This document shows, piece after piece, positions 27,038 to 36,333 of a stretch of DNA of 64,000 nucleotides (within the stretch, counting starts at the first letter, position 1; the number at the start of each line of letters is the position of its first letter). Source of the stretch: Ideonella sp. WA131b (GTDB taxonomy: Bacteria; Pseudomonadota; Gammaproteobacteria; Burkholderiales; Burkholderiaceae_C). A program made the translations under genes and the position numbers. The stretch spans positions 1,984,001 to 2,048,000 of the forward strand of contig JAGTJW010000001.1 of assembly GCA_023657425.1 (NCBI GenBank), written 5' to 3'. The notes under the pieces are model-generated. The model had not been told where the DNA came from and did no database searches. It saw only the letters and a list, made by a program, of their open reading frames with translations.

Positions 27038-27564
27038 GGGCGGGCTCGTGCAGCGGGTTGAACCGCCACGCCCTCCAGTTGCAGCAGCCAACGCTTGCGC
27101 TCCAGCCCGCCGGCGTAGCCCGTGAGCGCGCCGTCGCGGCCCAGCACGCGGTGGCAGGGCACGATCACGCTCAGCGGGTTGCGCCCCACCGCGGCGCCCA
27201 CCGCGCGCGCCGCCTGCGGCTTGCCCAGGGCGCGCGCGATGGCGCCGTAGTCGGTGCTGCCACCGGCCGGAATGGCCCGCAGCTCACGCCACACCGCCTG
27301 CTGCCAGGGCGTGCCGGCGGCGTGCAGCGGCAGCGTGAACTCGCGCAGCTTGCCGGCGAAGTAGGCACTCAGTTGCTCGGTGGCCGCACACAGCCAGCGC
27401 TGCCGCCCGTCCACCGGCACGGCCAGCGCGCCGGGGTGGTGGGCCTGGCCGTCGAACCAGGCGCCGGCCAGGCCCTGGGCGGTGGCGGCCAGGGTCAGCG
27501 GGCCGAGTGGCGTGGCCAGGCGGCTTTGCGCCTCGAAGGCGTGGGCCAGGTGCTGCGGGTTCAT
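27034..27564 (-). CDS. ogt: Methylated-DNA-[protein]-cysteine S-methyltransferase
   Basis: 176 residues; the suicide repair enzyme that moves the alkyl group from O6-alkylguanine to its own Cys. Active-site IVPCHRV and the following GYAGGLERKRWLL are intact; FTLPLHAAGTPWQQAVWREL is the helix-turn-helix DNA-binding part. Start ATG 27564 overlaps the upstream gene's stop as ATGA. Ogt and Ada C-terminal domains cannot be told apart by sequence alone; the companion protein carries the Ada N-terminal half. Confidence 0.9.
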   Translation of the reverse strand: MNPQHLAHAFEAQSRLATPLGPLTLAATAQGLAGAWFDGQAHHPGALAVPVDGRQRWLCAATEQLSAYFAGKLREFTLPLHAAGTPWQQAVWRELRAIPAGGSTDYGAIARALGKPQAARAVGAAVGRNPLSVIVPCHRVLGRDGALTGYAGGLERKRWLLQLEGVAVQPAARARP

Positions 27565-29030
27565 GTCAGGACCTCGATGTCTTGCCACAGCCGCATCACG
27601 GCGTAGGCGCGCCAGGGGCGCCAGGGTTCGGCTTGCGCCAGGAGCTCGGCCCGGTCGCGTGTACCAAGGGCGTTCATCAGGCCGATGTCGGCCACCGGCC
27701 AGGCATCGGGCCAGGCCAGCGCGCGCATCGCGATCACCTGCGCCGTCCAATCGCCGATGCCGGGCAGGGCGACGAGCGTGGCCAGCGTGTCGTCGACCGA
27801 GGCGCCGGGCTCGAGCCGCAGCCGGCCCTCGACCAGCGCCTGCGCCAGCGCCTGCAGTGCCTTCACACGTTGGCGCACGATGCCCAAGGTGCCGATGTCT
27901 TCGGCACGGGCCGCGGCGATGGTGGCCGCGCTGGGGAACAGCCGTGTCAGCCCCTCGAAGGGCGTGGCCACCGGCTCGCCGAAGCGCTGCACCAGCCGCG
28001 CCGCCAGCGTGCGCGCGGCCTTCACGGTGACCTGCTGGCCGAGGATGACGCGGGCTGCCGTCTCGAAGGCGTCCAGCGTGCCCGGCAGGCGCAGCCCCGG
28101 GCGCGGCGGCAGCGGCAGTTGCGCCAGCACGGGGTCGATGCGCGCCGGGTCGGCGTCCAGGTCGAAGGCGTGGCGGACGCGGCGGATCACGGCGCCCAGC
28201 ACCGGGCTCAGGTTGCTGCTGGTGCGCAGCCGAAGTTCGTCGCGCCCGGGTTGGAGCTGCACCTCGATCCAGCCGTGGCGCGGCGCCGCACCCTCGGCCG
28301 CGGGCCAGGCCAGCGTGCGGCGCAGCAGGCCACGCGCCACGTCGACCTGCTCCACGCCTTCGAGCTGGCGCCGTGCAAAGAAGCCGAACAGCGCCTCGGC
28401 ATCCAGCGGCGGGCGGTAGGCCAGGCGCAGGCCCTGCGCGGTGCCGCCCGCGGGCTGCTCGCGCCGCAGCTGGGTGGGCTGCAGGCGGTAGTGCTCGGCA
28501 AACGCCGCATTGAAGCGGCGCAGGCTGGCAAAGCCACTGGCCAGCGCCACCTGCGTGACGGGCAGCGCCGTGTCGGTGAGCAACTGCTTGGCCAGCAGGA
28601 GCCGCTGCGTCGTCAGATAGGCCCCCGGCGAGACACCATGTGCGGCGGCGAAGATGCGGCGCAGGTGGCGGTCGGTCACGCCCAGGCGATCGGCCACCTG
28701 CGGCAGCCGCATCGGCTCGCCGGCGTGCACGGCGTGCTCGATGGCGCGCGCCGCGGCATCGGCCAGCGTGGCCGAGCTGTCCATGGCCGACAACCCCGGC
28801 GCGATCTCGGGCCGGCACTTCAGGCAAGGCCGAAAGGCCGCGGCTTCGGCGCGCTCGCGCGTGGCGAAGAAGCGGCAGTTCTCCAGGCGCGGCGTGCGCA
28901 CGCGGCACACCGGCCGGCAGTAGATGCCGGTGCTGGTGACGCCCACGAACAAGCGCCCGTCGAAGCGCGCATCGCGGGCCTTGAGCGCGAGGTAGGCCGA
29001 GTCGGCGTCGAGGGCGGCGTCTGCAAGCAT
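27561..29030 (-). CDS. Ada regulatory domain - AlkA DNA glycosylase fusion
   Basis: 489-residue fusion. Residues 8-80 form the Ada zinc domain with four Cys (YCRPVC and CLKC; the first is the phosphotriester methyl acceptor). About 95-185 is an AraC helix-turn-helix; 195-300 an AlkA N-terminal domain; 305-485 an HhH-GPD glycosylase with LPGIGDWTAQ and the catalytic Asp in VADIGLM. It would sense alkyl damage, activate transcription and excise 3-methyladenine. Start ATG 29030. First gene of the leftward unit with ogt. Confidence 0.9.
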   Translation of the reverse strand: MLADAALDADSAYLALKARDARFDGRLFVGVTSTGIYCRPVCRVRTPRLENCRFFATRERAEAAAFRPCLKCRPEIAPGLSAMDSSATLADAAARAIEHAVHAGEPMRLPQVADRLGVTDRHLRRIFAAAHGVSPGAYLTTQRLLLAKQLLTDTALPVTQVALASGFASLRRFNAAFAEHYRLQPTQLRREQPAGGTAQGLRLAYRPPLDAEALFGFFARRQLEGVEQVDVARGLLRRTLAWPAAEGAAPRHGWIEVQLQPGRDELRLRTSSNLSPVLGAVIRRVRHAFDLDADPARIDPVLAQLPLPPRPGLRLPGTLDAFETAARVILGQQVTVKAARTLAARLVQRFGEPVATPFEGLTRLFPSAATIAAARAEDIGTLGIVRQRVKALQALAQALVEGRLRLEPGASVDDTLATLVALPGIGDWTAQVIAMRALAWPDAWPVADIGLMNALGTRDRAELLAQAEPWRPWRAYAVMRLWQDIEVLT

Positions 29031-29207
29031 GACGCCATTGTCGCCACCGGCGCGCCGCCGACTCGCCGTTTCCGGACCTGTCAGCCGATGCCTCGCCAGC
29101 CCGCTGCCTGCGTGCCGCCGCCGTTCAGTGCGGCGACAACAGCTTCGGCCCCACGATGCCCAGCACGATGAGCCCCACGCAGCCGATGCGCGCAGGGCCG
29201 CCCTTCC

Positions 29208-29213
29208 TACAAT
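29208..29213 (+). promoter_or_regulatory. Candidate -10 box for phosphomannomutase gene
   Basis: TACAAT, 35 nt before the ATG, in the 218-bp gap divergent from the Ada/AlkA gene. No clear -35 box. Confidence 0.35.
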
Positions 29214-29248
29214 CGTCCGACCCCAGGCCACCAACCCACACCCCGCCC

Positions 29249-30652
29249 ATGCGCATCGACCCGAGCATCTTCAAGGCCTACGACATCCGCGGCATCGTCG
29301 GCAGGAACGTCGACGAGGCCTTCGCGGAGCACCTGGGCCGCGCCTTCGGCAGCCAGGCGCGCGCCGCCGGAGAAAAGGCCGTGGCCGTGGGCCGCGACGG
29401 GCGCCTGTCAGGCCCCGGGCTGGCCGCGGCGCTGGTGCGCGGGCTGCAGAGCACGGGCCTGGACGTGGTCGACATCGGCCCGGTGACGACACCGATGCTT
29501 TACTACGTCGCCGCCACCCGCGGCCGGCACGGCTGCACCAGCGGCATCCAGGTCACGGGCAGCCACAACCCGAAGGACTACAACGGCTTCAAGATGGTGA
29601 TGGCCGGCCGCGCCATCTACGGGGAAGACATCCAGCAGCTCAAGCGCCGCATCGAGGCCGAGGACTACACCGTGGCCCGGGGCCGCAGTGCGCGCATGGA
29701 CATCGGCGCCGAGTACGCCGCGCGCATCACCGGCGACTGCCGCCTGGCCCGGCCCATGAAGGTGGTGGTCGACAGCGGCAACGGCATCCCCGGCGCCAGC
29801 GCGCCGGGCATCCTGCGCGCCTTGGGCTGCGAAGTGATCGACCTGTACAGCCGGGTCGACGGCGACTTTCCCAACCACCACCCCGATCCCAGCAAGCCCG
29901 AGAACCTCGAGATGCTCAAGGCCGTGGTGCACGCCACCGGCGCCGAGATCGGCCTGGCCTTCGACGGCGACGGCGACCGCCTGGGCGTGGTCACCGCCGG
30001 CGGCAACATCATCTACCCCGACCGCCAGATCATGCTGTTCGCGCGCGACATCCTGGCGCGGCACCCGGGCGCGCAGATCATCTACGACGTCAAGTGCAGC
30101 CAGCGTCTGCCGGCGGCCATCCGCGAGGCCGGCGGCCGGCCGCTGCTGTGGAAGACCGGCCACTCGCTGATCAAGGCCAAGCTCAAGGAGACCGGCGCGC
30201 CCTTTGCCGGCGAGATGAGCGGCCACCTGTTCTTCGGCGAGCGCTGGTACGGCTTCGACGATGCGATGTACACCGCGGCGCGGCTGCTGGAGATTCTCTC
30301 GCGCCACGCCGACCCCAGCGCCTTCCTCGATGCGCTGCCCACGAGCTACAGCACGCCCGAGCTCAACGTGGCCTGCGCCGAAGGCGAGCACCACGCCGTG
30401 GTGGCGGAGCTGCTGGCGCGTGTGGCCGATGGCCGGCTGGCTTTCGCGGGCGGCGAGGTCGGCACCATCGACGGCCTGCGCGTCGACTTCGCCGACGGCT
30501 TCGGCCTCATCCGCGCCAGCAACACCACGCCGGTGCTGGTGCTGCGCTTCGAGGGCCATACGCCCGAGGCGCTGCAGCGGATCCAGACCCAGTTCATGCA
30601 GGTGCTGCGGAGCGTGAAGCCCGACGCCACCGTGGGCGCCTCGGCGCACTGA
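29249..30652 (+). CDS. Phosphomannomutase / phosphoglucomutase
   Basis: 467-residue alpha-D-phosphohexomutase interconverting hexose 6- and 1-phosphates for nucleotide-sugar synthesis. Four domains: phosphoserine loop TGSHNP (about 108-113), metal site DGDGDR (about 241-246), sugar loop GEMSGH and phosphate loop RASNTTPVLV. The length and KAYDIRG start match AlgC/ManB. Start ATG 29249. Followed by waaA after a repeat-bearing gap; supplies precursors for surface polysaccharide. Confidence 0.9.
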   Translation: MRIDPSIFKAYDIRGIVGRNVDEAFAEHLGRAFGSQARAAGEKAVAVGRDGRLSGPGLAAALVRGLQSTGLDVVDIGPVTTPMLYYVAATRGRHGCTSGIQVTGSHNPKDYNGFKMVMAGRAIYGEDIQQLKRRIEAEDYTVARGRSARMDIGAEYAARITGDCRLARPMKVVVDSGNGIPGASAPGILRALGCEVIDLYSRVDGDFPNHHPDPSKPENLEMLKAVVHATGAEIGLAFDGDGDRLGVVTAGGNIIYPDRQIMLFARDILARHPGAQIIYDVKCSQRLPAAIREAGGRPLLWKTGHSLIKAKLKETGAPFAGEMSGHLFFGERWYGFDDAMYTAARLLEILSRHADPSAFLDALPTSYSTPELNVACAEGEHHAVVAELLARVADGRLAFAGGEVGTIDGLRVDFADGFGLIRASNTTPVLVLRFEGHTPEALQRIQTQFMQVLRSVKPDATVGASAH

Positions 30653-30690
30653 ACTTGGCTCCCGCTCACACCGGGCCACCCGCAGGGCTG

Positions 30691-30766
30691 CGCCAGGCTC
30701 AGCCCGGACGAGCTGCTTCCGTTCGCCCTGAGCTTGTCGAAGGGCCGCGCTGAGCTTGTCGAAGCG
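30691..30766. repeat. REP-like repeat copies before waaA
   Basis: Same dispersed family as at 24800: a partial forward copy at 30693-30710 and two inverted copies, GTTCGCCCTGAGCTTGTCGA (30721 on) and GCTGAGCTTGTCGAAG (30749-30764). They end five bases before the waaA start codon and so replace a normal ribosome binding site region. Confidence 0.7.
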
Positions 30767-30770
30767 CCCG

Positions 30771-32045
30771 ATGACCGAAGGTCTCGCCCGGGGGTTCTAC
30801 ACCCTGGCCTTGCGGCTGCTCACCCCGGCCTACCTGCTGCGCCTGTGGTGGCGGGGCCGGGCCGAGGCCGGCTACCGCGAGCACCTGGCCGAGCGCCTGG
30901 GCTTCGGCCCCGCCGAGCCCGCAGGCCGGCTGTGGCTGCACGCCGTGTCGCTCGGTGAGACCCGGGCCGCCGAGCCCTTGATCGCCGCGCTGCGCGAGCG
31001 CGAACCGGGCTTGCGCCTGCTGCTCACGCACGGCACGGCCACCGGCCGCGCCGCTGGCCGGGCGCTGCTGCGCGACGGCGACCTCGCGTGCTGGCAGCCT
31101 TGGGACACCCCCGGCGCCGTGCGCCGCTTTCTGGCCCGCCACCGGCCGGCCGCGGGCGTGGTGATGGAGACCGAGGTCTGGCCCGTGCTGCTGCACGAGG
31201 CTCGCCGCGCGGGCGTGCCGATGCTGCTGGCCAATGCGCGATTGAGTGAGAAGAGCGCGCGCCGGGGCCGGCGCTTCGCGGCGCTGCTGCACCCGGCGCT
31301 GGGCCGCTTCGACGCCGTGCTTGCGCAGACCGAGGCCGACGCGGCGCGGCTGCGCGCCAGTGGCGGCTGCGGCGTGCAGGTGCTGGGAAACCTCAAGTTC
31401 GACATCGCGGTGCGCGACGGGCTGGCCGCACGCGGGAGCGCCTGGAAGGCGGCGCTCGGCCGCCCGGTCGTGCTGGCCGCCGTCACGCGCGAGGGCGAGG
31501 AGGCGCCGCTGCTGGCGGCCTGGCGCGCCGCCGCGCCGGGCCCGGCGCTGCTCGTCATCGTGCCGCGGCATCCGCAGCGTTTCGACGCGGTCGCGGCGCT
31601 GGTGACCGGCGCGGGTTGCACGCTGGCACGCCGCAGCGCCTTTGCCGACGGCGCACCCGCGGCCGACGCGCTGCGCGCCGAGGTCTGGCTCGGCGACAGC
31701 CTGGGCGAGATGCCGGCCTGGTACACCATGGCCGACGTGGCACTGCTCGGTGGCAGCTTCGCGCCGCTGGGCGGGCAGAACCTGATCGAGGCCGCGGCCT
31801 GTGGCTGCCCGCTGCTGATGGGGCCCCACACCTTCAACTTCGCGCAGGCCGCCGACGGGGCCTTGCAGACCGGCGCGGCGCGGCGCGTGGGCGACCTCGC
31901 AACCGCCGTGGCTCAGGCCCTGGCGCTGCTGCACGACAGCGCCGCCCGCCAGGCGATGGCTGCGGCCGGCCGCGCTTTCAGCGCCGCCCACCGCGGCGCG
32001 GCGGCGCGCATGGCCGATGCCGTGCTGGCCTTGTGCCGGCGCTGA
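30771..32045 (+). CDS. waaA: 3-deoxy-D-manno-octulosonic acid transferase
   Basis: 424-residue GT30 enzyme adding Kdo to lipid IVA on the inner face of the inner membrane. N-terminal anchor (about 8-25), HAVSLGETRAAEPL with the catalytic Glu, METEVWP, and C-terminal LGGSFAPLGGQNLIEAA. Start ATG 30771; an in-frame TTG at 30756 lies within a repeat. There is no good Shine-Dalgarno site. Convergent with the tolC-type gene (7-nt gap). Confidence 0.92.
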   Translation: MTEGLARGFYTLALRLLTPAYLLRLWWRGRAEAGYREHLAERLGFGPAEPAGRLWLHAVSLGETRAAEPLIAALREREPGLRLLLTHGTATGRAAGRALLRDGDLACWQPWDTPGAVRRFLARHRPAAGVVMETEVWPVLLHEARRAGVPMLLANARLSEKSARRGRRFAALLHPALGRFDAVLAQTEADAARLRASGGCGVQVLGNLKFDIAVRDGLAARGSAWKAALGRPVVLAAVTREGEEAPLLAAWRAAAPGPALLVIVPRHPQRFDAVAALVTGAGCTLARRSAFADGAPAADALRAEVWLGDSLGEMPAWYTMADVALLGGSFAPLGGQNLIEAAACGCPLLMGPHTFNFAQAADGALQTGAARRVGDLATAVAQALALLHDSAARQAMAAAGRAFSAAHRGAAARMADAVLALCRR

Positions 32046-32052
32046 CGGGCTC

Positions 32053-33396
32053 TCAGGGCGCCAGCAAGCGTGTCAGCGCCTCGACGTCGGCGGTGGCGAG
32101 CTGGCCGCTGGCCTGGCGCAAGCTCAGCGTGGCCAGCAGCACGTCGTAGCGCGCCTTGGCCAGGTCGCGCTGAGTCGTTACAAGCTGGCTCTGCGCGTTG
32201 AGCACGTCGAGGTTGACTCGAACGCCGACGCGGTAGCCCAGCTGCGTGGACTCCAGCGCCAGCTTGCTGGATGACTCGGCAGCCTCCAGCGCCTTGACCT
32301 GCGCCAGCACCGACTGCAGCCCGAAGTAGGCCTGCCGGGTGCCCAGCGCCACGCCGCGGCGCGCGGCGTCGAGCTGGTTGCGCGACTGGTCCTCGAGAGC
32401 CAGCGTCTCCTTGATGCGGTTCTGTGTGGCGCCGCCGGTGAACAGCGGCCAGTTGAACTGCAGGCCCGCGCTGGCGACGGTGCTGGTGCCGTTGCTGCGG
32501 TTGAGCGCATCCAGGCCGCCGCGGGCATTGGTGCTTCCGACCGAGGCCACCGCATCGAGCGTCGGCTTCTCGGCGGCGCGGGCCTTCTCGGTCTCCAGCG
32601 TGGCGACCTCGAGGCCCAGCCGCGCGCGCAACACCGTGGGGTGCACCCGGTCTGCGGCGCTGACCCACTGCTCGGGGTCGGCCGGCTGCGGTGCCTGCAG
32701 TTCCACCGGCACGCGCAACGGCTTGGGCTGCACGCCGATCCGGCCCACCAACTGGTCGAGCGCGATGCGCTTGGTGCGCAGGTCGTTCTCGGCGGCGATC
32801 TCCTGCGCCACGACGAGATCGAAGCGCGCCTGCGCCTCCCGCGTATCGGTGATGGTGGCGGTGCCGACCTCGAAGTTACGCCGCGCCGACGCCAGCTGCT
32901 CGGTGATGAAGACCTTGCTGGCGCGCACCGCGCCAAGCGCATTCTCGGCCGTCAGCACGTCGAAGTAGGACTGCGAGACGCGGATGATCAGGTCCTGCTC
33001 GGCGGTGGCGAGGTCGGCCTTGGCCAACTCGAGCGACTTGCGCGCCTGTGCCGTCGTGGCGTCGTTGCTGCGGTTGAACAGCGGGTAGCGGCCGTTCAGC
33101 GAGGCCTGCAGCGAGCTGGCCTGCGTCGTGCCGCCGGTGAGGCTGTTGTCAGTGGCCGACGTGCCCGCGCTGGCCGACACCGCGGCCGAGGGGCGGCTCA
33201 GGGCCTCACTCTGCGCGGCGCGGAACTCGGCGCTGAGCGCGCCGGCCTGGGCGGCGCGGAAGGTGGCGTCGTAGCCGCGCGCGGCCTCCACCAGCGCGGC
33301 CAGGCTTTGCGCCGAGGCCAGGCCCGGCCACGCGGCGAACACGGCAAGGGCGAGCGAGGCCAGGGCAGGGCGCAGGGGCGGGCGGGTGCGGGGCAT
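32053..33396 (-). CDS. TolC-family outer-membrane efflux/secretion channel
   Basis: 447 residues: signal peptide (1-29), then two OEP repeats of coiled-coil helices and short barrel strands (NGRYPLFNRSN, FNWPLFTGG). Trimeric channel for type I secretion or efflux. Start ATG 33396 has a strong GGAGGA eight bases upstream. End of the leftward tetR-pcm-rhodanese-tolC run, an arrangement common in Burkholderiales. Confidence 0.92.
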   Translation of the reverse strand: MPRTRPPLRPALASLALAVFAAWPGLASAQSLAALVEAARGYDATFRAAQAGALSAEFRAAQSEALSRPSAAVSASAGTSATDNSLTGGTTQASSLQASLNGRYPLFNRSNDATTAQARKSLELAKADLATAEQDLIIRVSQSYFDVLTAENALGAVRASKVFITEQLASARRNFEVGTATITDTREAQARFDLVVAQEIAAENDLRTKRIALDQLVGRIGVQPKPLRVPVELQAPQPADPEQWVSAADRVHPTVLRARLGLEVATLETEKARAAEKPTLDAVASVGSTNARGGLDALNRSNGTSTVASAGLQFNWPLFTGGATQNRIKETLALEDQSRNQLDAARRGVALGTRQAYFGLQSVLAQVKALEAAESSSKLALESTQLGYRVGVRVNLDVLNAQSQLVTTQRDLAKARYDVLLATLSLRQASGQLATADVEALTRLLAP

Positions 33397-33471
33397 GCGG
33401 TGTTCCTCCGGGATGCGGGTATTGGGGGGGTATCGGGGCCGCGCGACGGGCGGCCGCCGAGGGCGGGGCGT

Positions 33472-33801
33472 TCAGTAGCGCGGCACGCGCGGGTCGACGA
33501 GTGCAGACCAGGCGTCTATGCCGCCGGCCAGGTTGTAGGCGTGGTCGTGGCCTTGGCGCTCCAGGAATGCGACGACCTGCGCGCTGCGGGCGCCATGGTG
33601 GCAGATGCAGACGACGGGTTGCGACGGGTCGAGCTCGGAAAGCCGTGCCGGGACTTCGTGCATGGGCAGATGGCGCTGTGCCAGGCCCGGCAGCTCGACG
33701 CGGGCGAGTGCCACCTCCCAGGGCTCGCGCACGTCGAGCAACAGCGCACCCGGAGTGATGGCGGCGAAGTCCTTCAACTGACCGACGTTCAGCGAGCGCA
33801 T
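33472..33801 (-). CDS. Rhodanese-like sulfurtransferase
   Basis: 109-residue single rhodanese domain with the active-site loop CHHGARS (Cys persulfide carrier) and LLLDVREPWE. Cytoplasmic GlpE-like protein; acceptor unknown. 16 nt after pcm stop, so cotranscribed. Confidence 0.9.
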   Translation of the reverse strand: MRSLNVGQLKDFAAITPGALLLDVREPWEVALARVELPGLAQRHLPMHEVPARLSELDPSQPVVCICHHGARSAQVVAFLERQGHDHAYNLAGGIDAWSALVDPRVPRY

Positions 33802-33817
33802 GCGTGTGACCGACGTG

Positions 33818-34492
33818 TCAGAAGCGGAATCCCGTGGGCTCGGAAAAGCCCTCCAGGCGCGGTGCGACGGTGTCGAACAAGTCCGTCTTTGCCCACGCGG
33901 CCTCGCCGGTTCGCGTGTACAGGCAGGCGCGCATCACCGGCTCCTGGCCGACGATGGCCACGAGCCGTCCACCCGGCTTGAGTTGATGCAGCAGGGCCGA
34001 CGGCACCTCAGCCACCGAGCCCGACAGCACGATGACGTCGAACGGGGCCTCGGCCGGCAGGCCACGCCCTCCGTCGGACGCTCGGCACTCGAACACGCGC
34101 ACGGCCTCGAGTCCGGCCCGCGCCAGGTTCTCGCGCGCACGCCGCGCCAGCAAGGGCCGGCACTCCATGGTCACGACCGTCTGCGCCCGGTGCGCCAGCA
34201 ATGCGGCCATGAAGCCGCTGCCGCAGCCGATCTCAAGCACCGACTCGTGCTGCTGCACCTGCAGCGCCTGCAGCAGCCGTGCCTCGACCTTGGGCTCCAG
34301 CATCGCCGGCCCGCGCGGCTGCCCGGGCAGCAAGGGCACCTGGGTGTCGACGAAGGCCAGCGCCTTGTGCTCCGCCGGCACAAAGTCTTCGCGCTTCACG
34401 CGGGCCAGCAGCTCCAGCACCTGCGCATCGAGCACGTCCCAGGGTCTGATCTGTTGCTCGATCATGTTGAAGCGGGCGAGCTCGGTGTTCAT
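33818..34492 (-). CDS. Protein-L-isoaspartate O-methyltransferase family protein
   Basis: 224 residues of the PCMT family: SAM motif I VLEIGCGSGFMAALLA (about 80-95), post-I TMECRPLL. It lacks the tidy C-terminus of E. coli Pcm; in betaproteobacteria this branch sits by tolC and may have another substrate. ATG 34492 gives the conserved MNTELARFNMIEQQIRPW start. Confidence 0.85.
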   Translation of the reverse strand: MNTELARFNMIEQQIRPWDVLDAQVLELLARVKREDFVPAEHKALAFVDTQVPLLPGQPRGPAMLEPKVEARLLQALQVQQHESVLEIGCGSGFMAALLAHRAQTVVTMECRPLLARRARENLARAGLEAVRVFECRASDGGRGLPAEAPFDVIVLSGSVAEVPSALLHQLKPGGRLVAIVGQEPVMRACLYTRTGEAAWAKTDLFDTVAPRLEGFSEPTGFRF

Positions 34493-34534
34493 TTGAATAC
34501 GGTGCACGGTGCATTGCCACACGGCCCAGGAATT

Positions 34535-35287
34535 CTATGCGCGGGCCTTGACGAGGGCCTTGTTCGGCCTGCCGCGGGCCGGTGGCGGCGCCTCCTCGGA
34601 GCGCACCTGAAGCCCGCGCAGGACCAGATCGAGGTGGGTCTTCAGCATCAGCTCCGGGTCCATGTCGGTGGTGCCGTCCACCGGGCAGCAGCCAAAGGAG
34701 TGGCGATGAACGGCCATGAAGATCAGTGGCGCAATCAGGGCCAGCGAGACCTCATGCGTCGGCATGGGCCTGAACTCGCCGCGCGCCACGCCGCGCTCGA
34801 CGCACCCGCCGAACAGGCGGTCGGCCGGCGCCATCACTTCGTCGGCGTAGAACTGCGCCAGCTCCGGGAAGTTGCGCACCTCGGCGAGGATCACCTTGTG
34901 GATGCCCGCAGCCGGTGTGCTGCCGAAGCGCTGCCACCAGGTCATGATCAGCAGCCCGAGCAGTTCCGAACTGCTGCCCTCGAACGCGCCGGCCAGTTGC
35001 TCGCCCTCAGCGATCAGGCTGGCGAGGTTGTGCCGCACCACGGCCTTGAACAGTTCTTCCTTGCTTGGGTAGTAAAGATAGAGCGTGCCCTTGGACACGC
35101 CCGCCAGCCGTGCCACCTCTTCGGCGCGTGTGGCGGCAAAGCCCTTTTCGACGAACAGCGTCAGCGCGGCAGCCAGCAGCTCCTGCGGGCGCGTCTCCTT
35201 GCGACGCTGGCGCACCCCGGCGTCGGCTGCGGGAGCATGCCCGGCCGTCACCGCGCCGCTGGCCTCGGGGGGGATCTCTTTTGGCAT
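34535..35287 (-). CDS. TetR/AcrR-family transcriptional regulator
   Basis: 250 residues: helix-turn-helix at about 35-80 (RAEEVARLAGVSKGTLYLYY), then an all-helical ligand domain. Represses its own and adjacent genes until an effector binds. A clear 22-bp palindromic operator lies 3 bp upstream of its start codon. Downstream pcm, rhodanese and tolC genes are probably in its regulon; uppP is divergent. Confidence 0.9.
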   Translation of the reverse strand: MPKEIPPEASGAVTAGHAPAADAGVRQRRKETRPQELLAAALTLFVEKGFAATRAEEVARLAGVSKGTLYLYYPSKEELFKAVVRHNLASLIAEGEQLAGAFEGSSSELLGLLIMTWWQRFGSTPAAGIHKVILAEVRNFPELAQFYADEVMAPADRLFGGCVERGVARGEFRPMPTHEVSLALIAPLIFMAVHRHSFGCCPVDGTTDMDPELMLKTHLDLVLRGLQVRSEEAPPPARGRPNKALVKARA

Positions 35288-35290
35288 GGC

Positions 35291-35312
35291 TTACTGACTG
35301 ACTGGTCAGTAA
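35291..35312. promoter_or_regulatory. Palindromic TetR-type operator
   Basis: TTACTGAC, six bases, GTCAGTAA: perfect 8-bp arms. It begins 3 bp before the tetR start and resembles operators of AcrR-type repressors, so autoregulation is likely. Confidence 0.7.
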
Positions 35313-35393
35313 TGGTAGGGCGTGCCGTGGTCAGGGTCAAGGTGAGCCGGCCAGGGCGCGAGCAGCGTGACCGCCCCGGCGGACTTGCTGACT

Positions 35394-36299
35394 ATGATCC
35401 GCCGCCCCCCGAGGGCAGCCCCTGTCAACTCCGCACCTCTCTTGGACCCCATCCTGCTCCTCCAGGCCGCCGTCATGGGCGTGGTCGAGGGACTCACCGA
35501 GTTCCTGCCGATCTCGTCGACCGGTCACCTGATCATCGTCGGCGACCTCATCGGCTTCACCGGCGAGAAGGCCAAGGTCTTCGGCATCTTCATCCAGACC
35601 GGCGCGATGCTGGCGCTGATCTGGGAGTACCGCGAGCGCCTGGGGGCCGCTGTGCGCGGCGTGCGCCAAGAGCCGAAGGCGCAGCGCTTCTGGATCAACA
35701 TCGCGGTCGCATTCACGCCCGCGGCCGTGCTGGGCTACCTGTTCGGCGGGGCCATCAAGGAGCACCTGCTCAAGCCGGTGCCCGTGGCCATCGCGCTCAT
35801 CGTGGGCGGCATGATCATCCTGTGGGTCGAGGCCTGGCACCGGCGCCGTTTCGGCGAGCGCGACCTCAAGGGCGTGCGCCGCGCCCGCGTGGAGACTGTG
35901 GACGACATGAGCCCGGCCGACGCCTTCAAGCTCGGCTGCCTGCAATGCCTGGCGCTGATTCCCGGCACCAGCCGCTCTGGGGCCACGATCATCGGCGGCA
36001 TGGTGCTGGGCTTCTCCCGCAAGTGCGCCACCGAGTTCAGCTTCTTTCTCGGCATCCCCACGCTGATGGCGGCAGGTGCCTACTCGCTGTACAAGCAGCG
36101 TCACGACCTGAGCCTGGCCGATCTGCCGATGTTCACGGTGGGACTGGTGTTCGCTTTCTTCAGCGCGCTGCTGTGCATCCGCTGGCTGATCCGCTACGTG
36201 AGCACCCACGACTTCAGGCTGTTCGCCTGGTACCGCATCGGCTTCGGGCTCATCGTGCTGCTCACGGCCTATGCGGGCCTGGTGAGCTGGTCGGCGTGA
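35394..36299 (+). CDS. uppP: Undecaprenyl-diphosphatase
   Basis: 301-residue BacA-type inner-membrane enzyme recycling the undecaprenyl carrier for peptidoglycan and O-antigen. Motifs [14 protein letters not shown] (catalytic Glu-rich segment) and PGTSRSGAT (phosphate loop) are intact; about eight helices. Start uncertain: ATG 35394 adds 16 residues ahead of the family's usual beginning; TTG 35442, giving MDPILLLQA, fits the family better. Confidence 0.92.
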   Translation: MIRRPPRAAPVNSAPLLDPILLLQAAVMGVVEGLTEFLPISSTGHLIIVGDLIGFTGEKAKVFGIFIQTGAMLALIWEYRERLGAAVRGVRQEPKAQRFWINIAVAFTPAAVLGYLFGGAIKEHLLKPVPVAIALIVGGMIILWVEAWHRRRFGERDLKGVRRARVETVDDMSPADAFKLGCLQCLALIPGTSRSGATIIGGMVLGFSRKCATEFSFFLGIPTLMAAGAYSLYKQRHDLSLADLPMFTVGLVFAFFSALLCIRWLIRYVSTHDFRLFAWYRIGFGLIVLLTAYAGLVSWSA

Positions 36300-36333
36300 C
36301 CGCGGGCGTGGCTGTCCTCGGCGCCCGGCCGCC

